Source: Gammaproteobacteria bacterium (lineage in GTDB: Bacteria > Pseudomonadota > Gammaproteobacteria > Enterobacterales > Kangiellaceae). Taken from it: a stretch of DNA of 5,047 bases. Below the pieces are notes generated by a model. It saw only the letters and a program-made list of their open reading frames with translations. It was not told the DNA's origin and made no database searches. Numbering within the stretch: the stretch's first letter is position 1; each line of letters starts with the position of its first letter. The DNA lies in assembly GCA_013372875.1 (NCBI GenBank), contig JABXIW010000281.1, forward strand, positions 1-5,047, written 5' to 3'. Below, piece by piece: positions 5,045 to 5,047 of the stretch. The translations under genes and the position numbers were made by a program.

Positions 5045-5047
5045 ACA
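5042..5047 (+). promoter_or_regulatory. Consensus -35 hexamer of the next gene
   Basis: TTGACA, a perfect sigma-70 -35, occupies the last six bases and overlaps the final met box. The -10 and the gene lie outside the window. The overlap fits repression by blocking RNA polymerase. Confidence 0.55.

Overview
The window looks like a piece of a gammaproteobacterial chromosome, most likely Vibrio or a close relative. The first 27 bases match the 3' end of a tmRNA gene (ssrA) of the enterobacterial/Vibrio type. Protein composition, moderate GC in the genes with AT-rich spacers, and a MetJ-type operator at the right edge all fit that group. The species cannot be fixed from the sequence alone.

Layout, left to right. 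(1) The ssrA 3' end (1-27) and its intrinsic terminator (37-64). (2) An AT-rich stretch (65-616) without an intact gene. It contains a hairpin (234-266) and the decayed core of a class 3 lipase gene (about 298-492), which keeps the GHSLGG nucleophile elbow but has an in-frame TAG. The 3' end of ssrA is a well-known integration site for genomic islands in vibrios, so this debris is plausibly a scar of past gain and loss. (3) A minus-strand gene for a small 8-stranded outer membrane beta-barrel protein (617-1180) with a bidirectional terminator (558-590). (4) A 398-bp divergent spacer (1181-1578) with a LysR-type T-N11-A dyad. (5) A LysR-type regulator (1579-2469). (6) A GNAT acetyltransferase/carbon-nitrogen hydrolase fusion (2605-4137) of the YhcX type, 135 bp downstream of the regulator on the same strand. 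(7) A short spacer with a perfect GC-rich hairpin, a triplicated octamer and a candidate promoter. (8) A DedA-family membrane protein with a TTG start (4327-4938) and a strong terminator (4956-4994). (9) Tandem met boxes and a consensus -35 at the extreme right end, the control region of a gene just outside the window.

Functional picture. The regulator sits between the divergent porin-like gene and the fusion enzyme and could control either; this is inference from position. The GNAT-nitrilase fusion is a recognised architecture whose physiological substrate I do not know. DedA appears to be its own transcription unit. I see no CRISPR array, insertion sequence, phage module or obvious defence system. 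The points most worth following are the met-box operator, the lipase remnant next to ssrA, the unusual translation start of the fusion enzyme, and the substituted conserved positions in the DedA protein.
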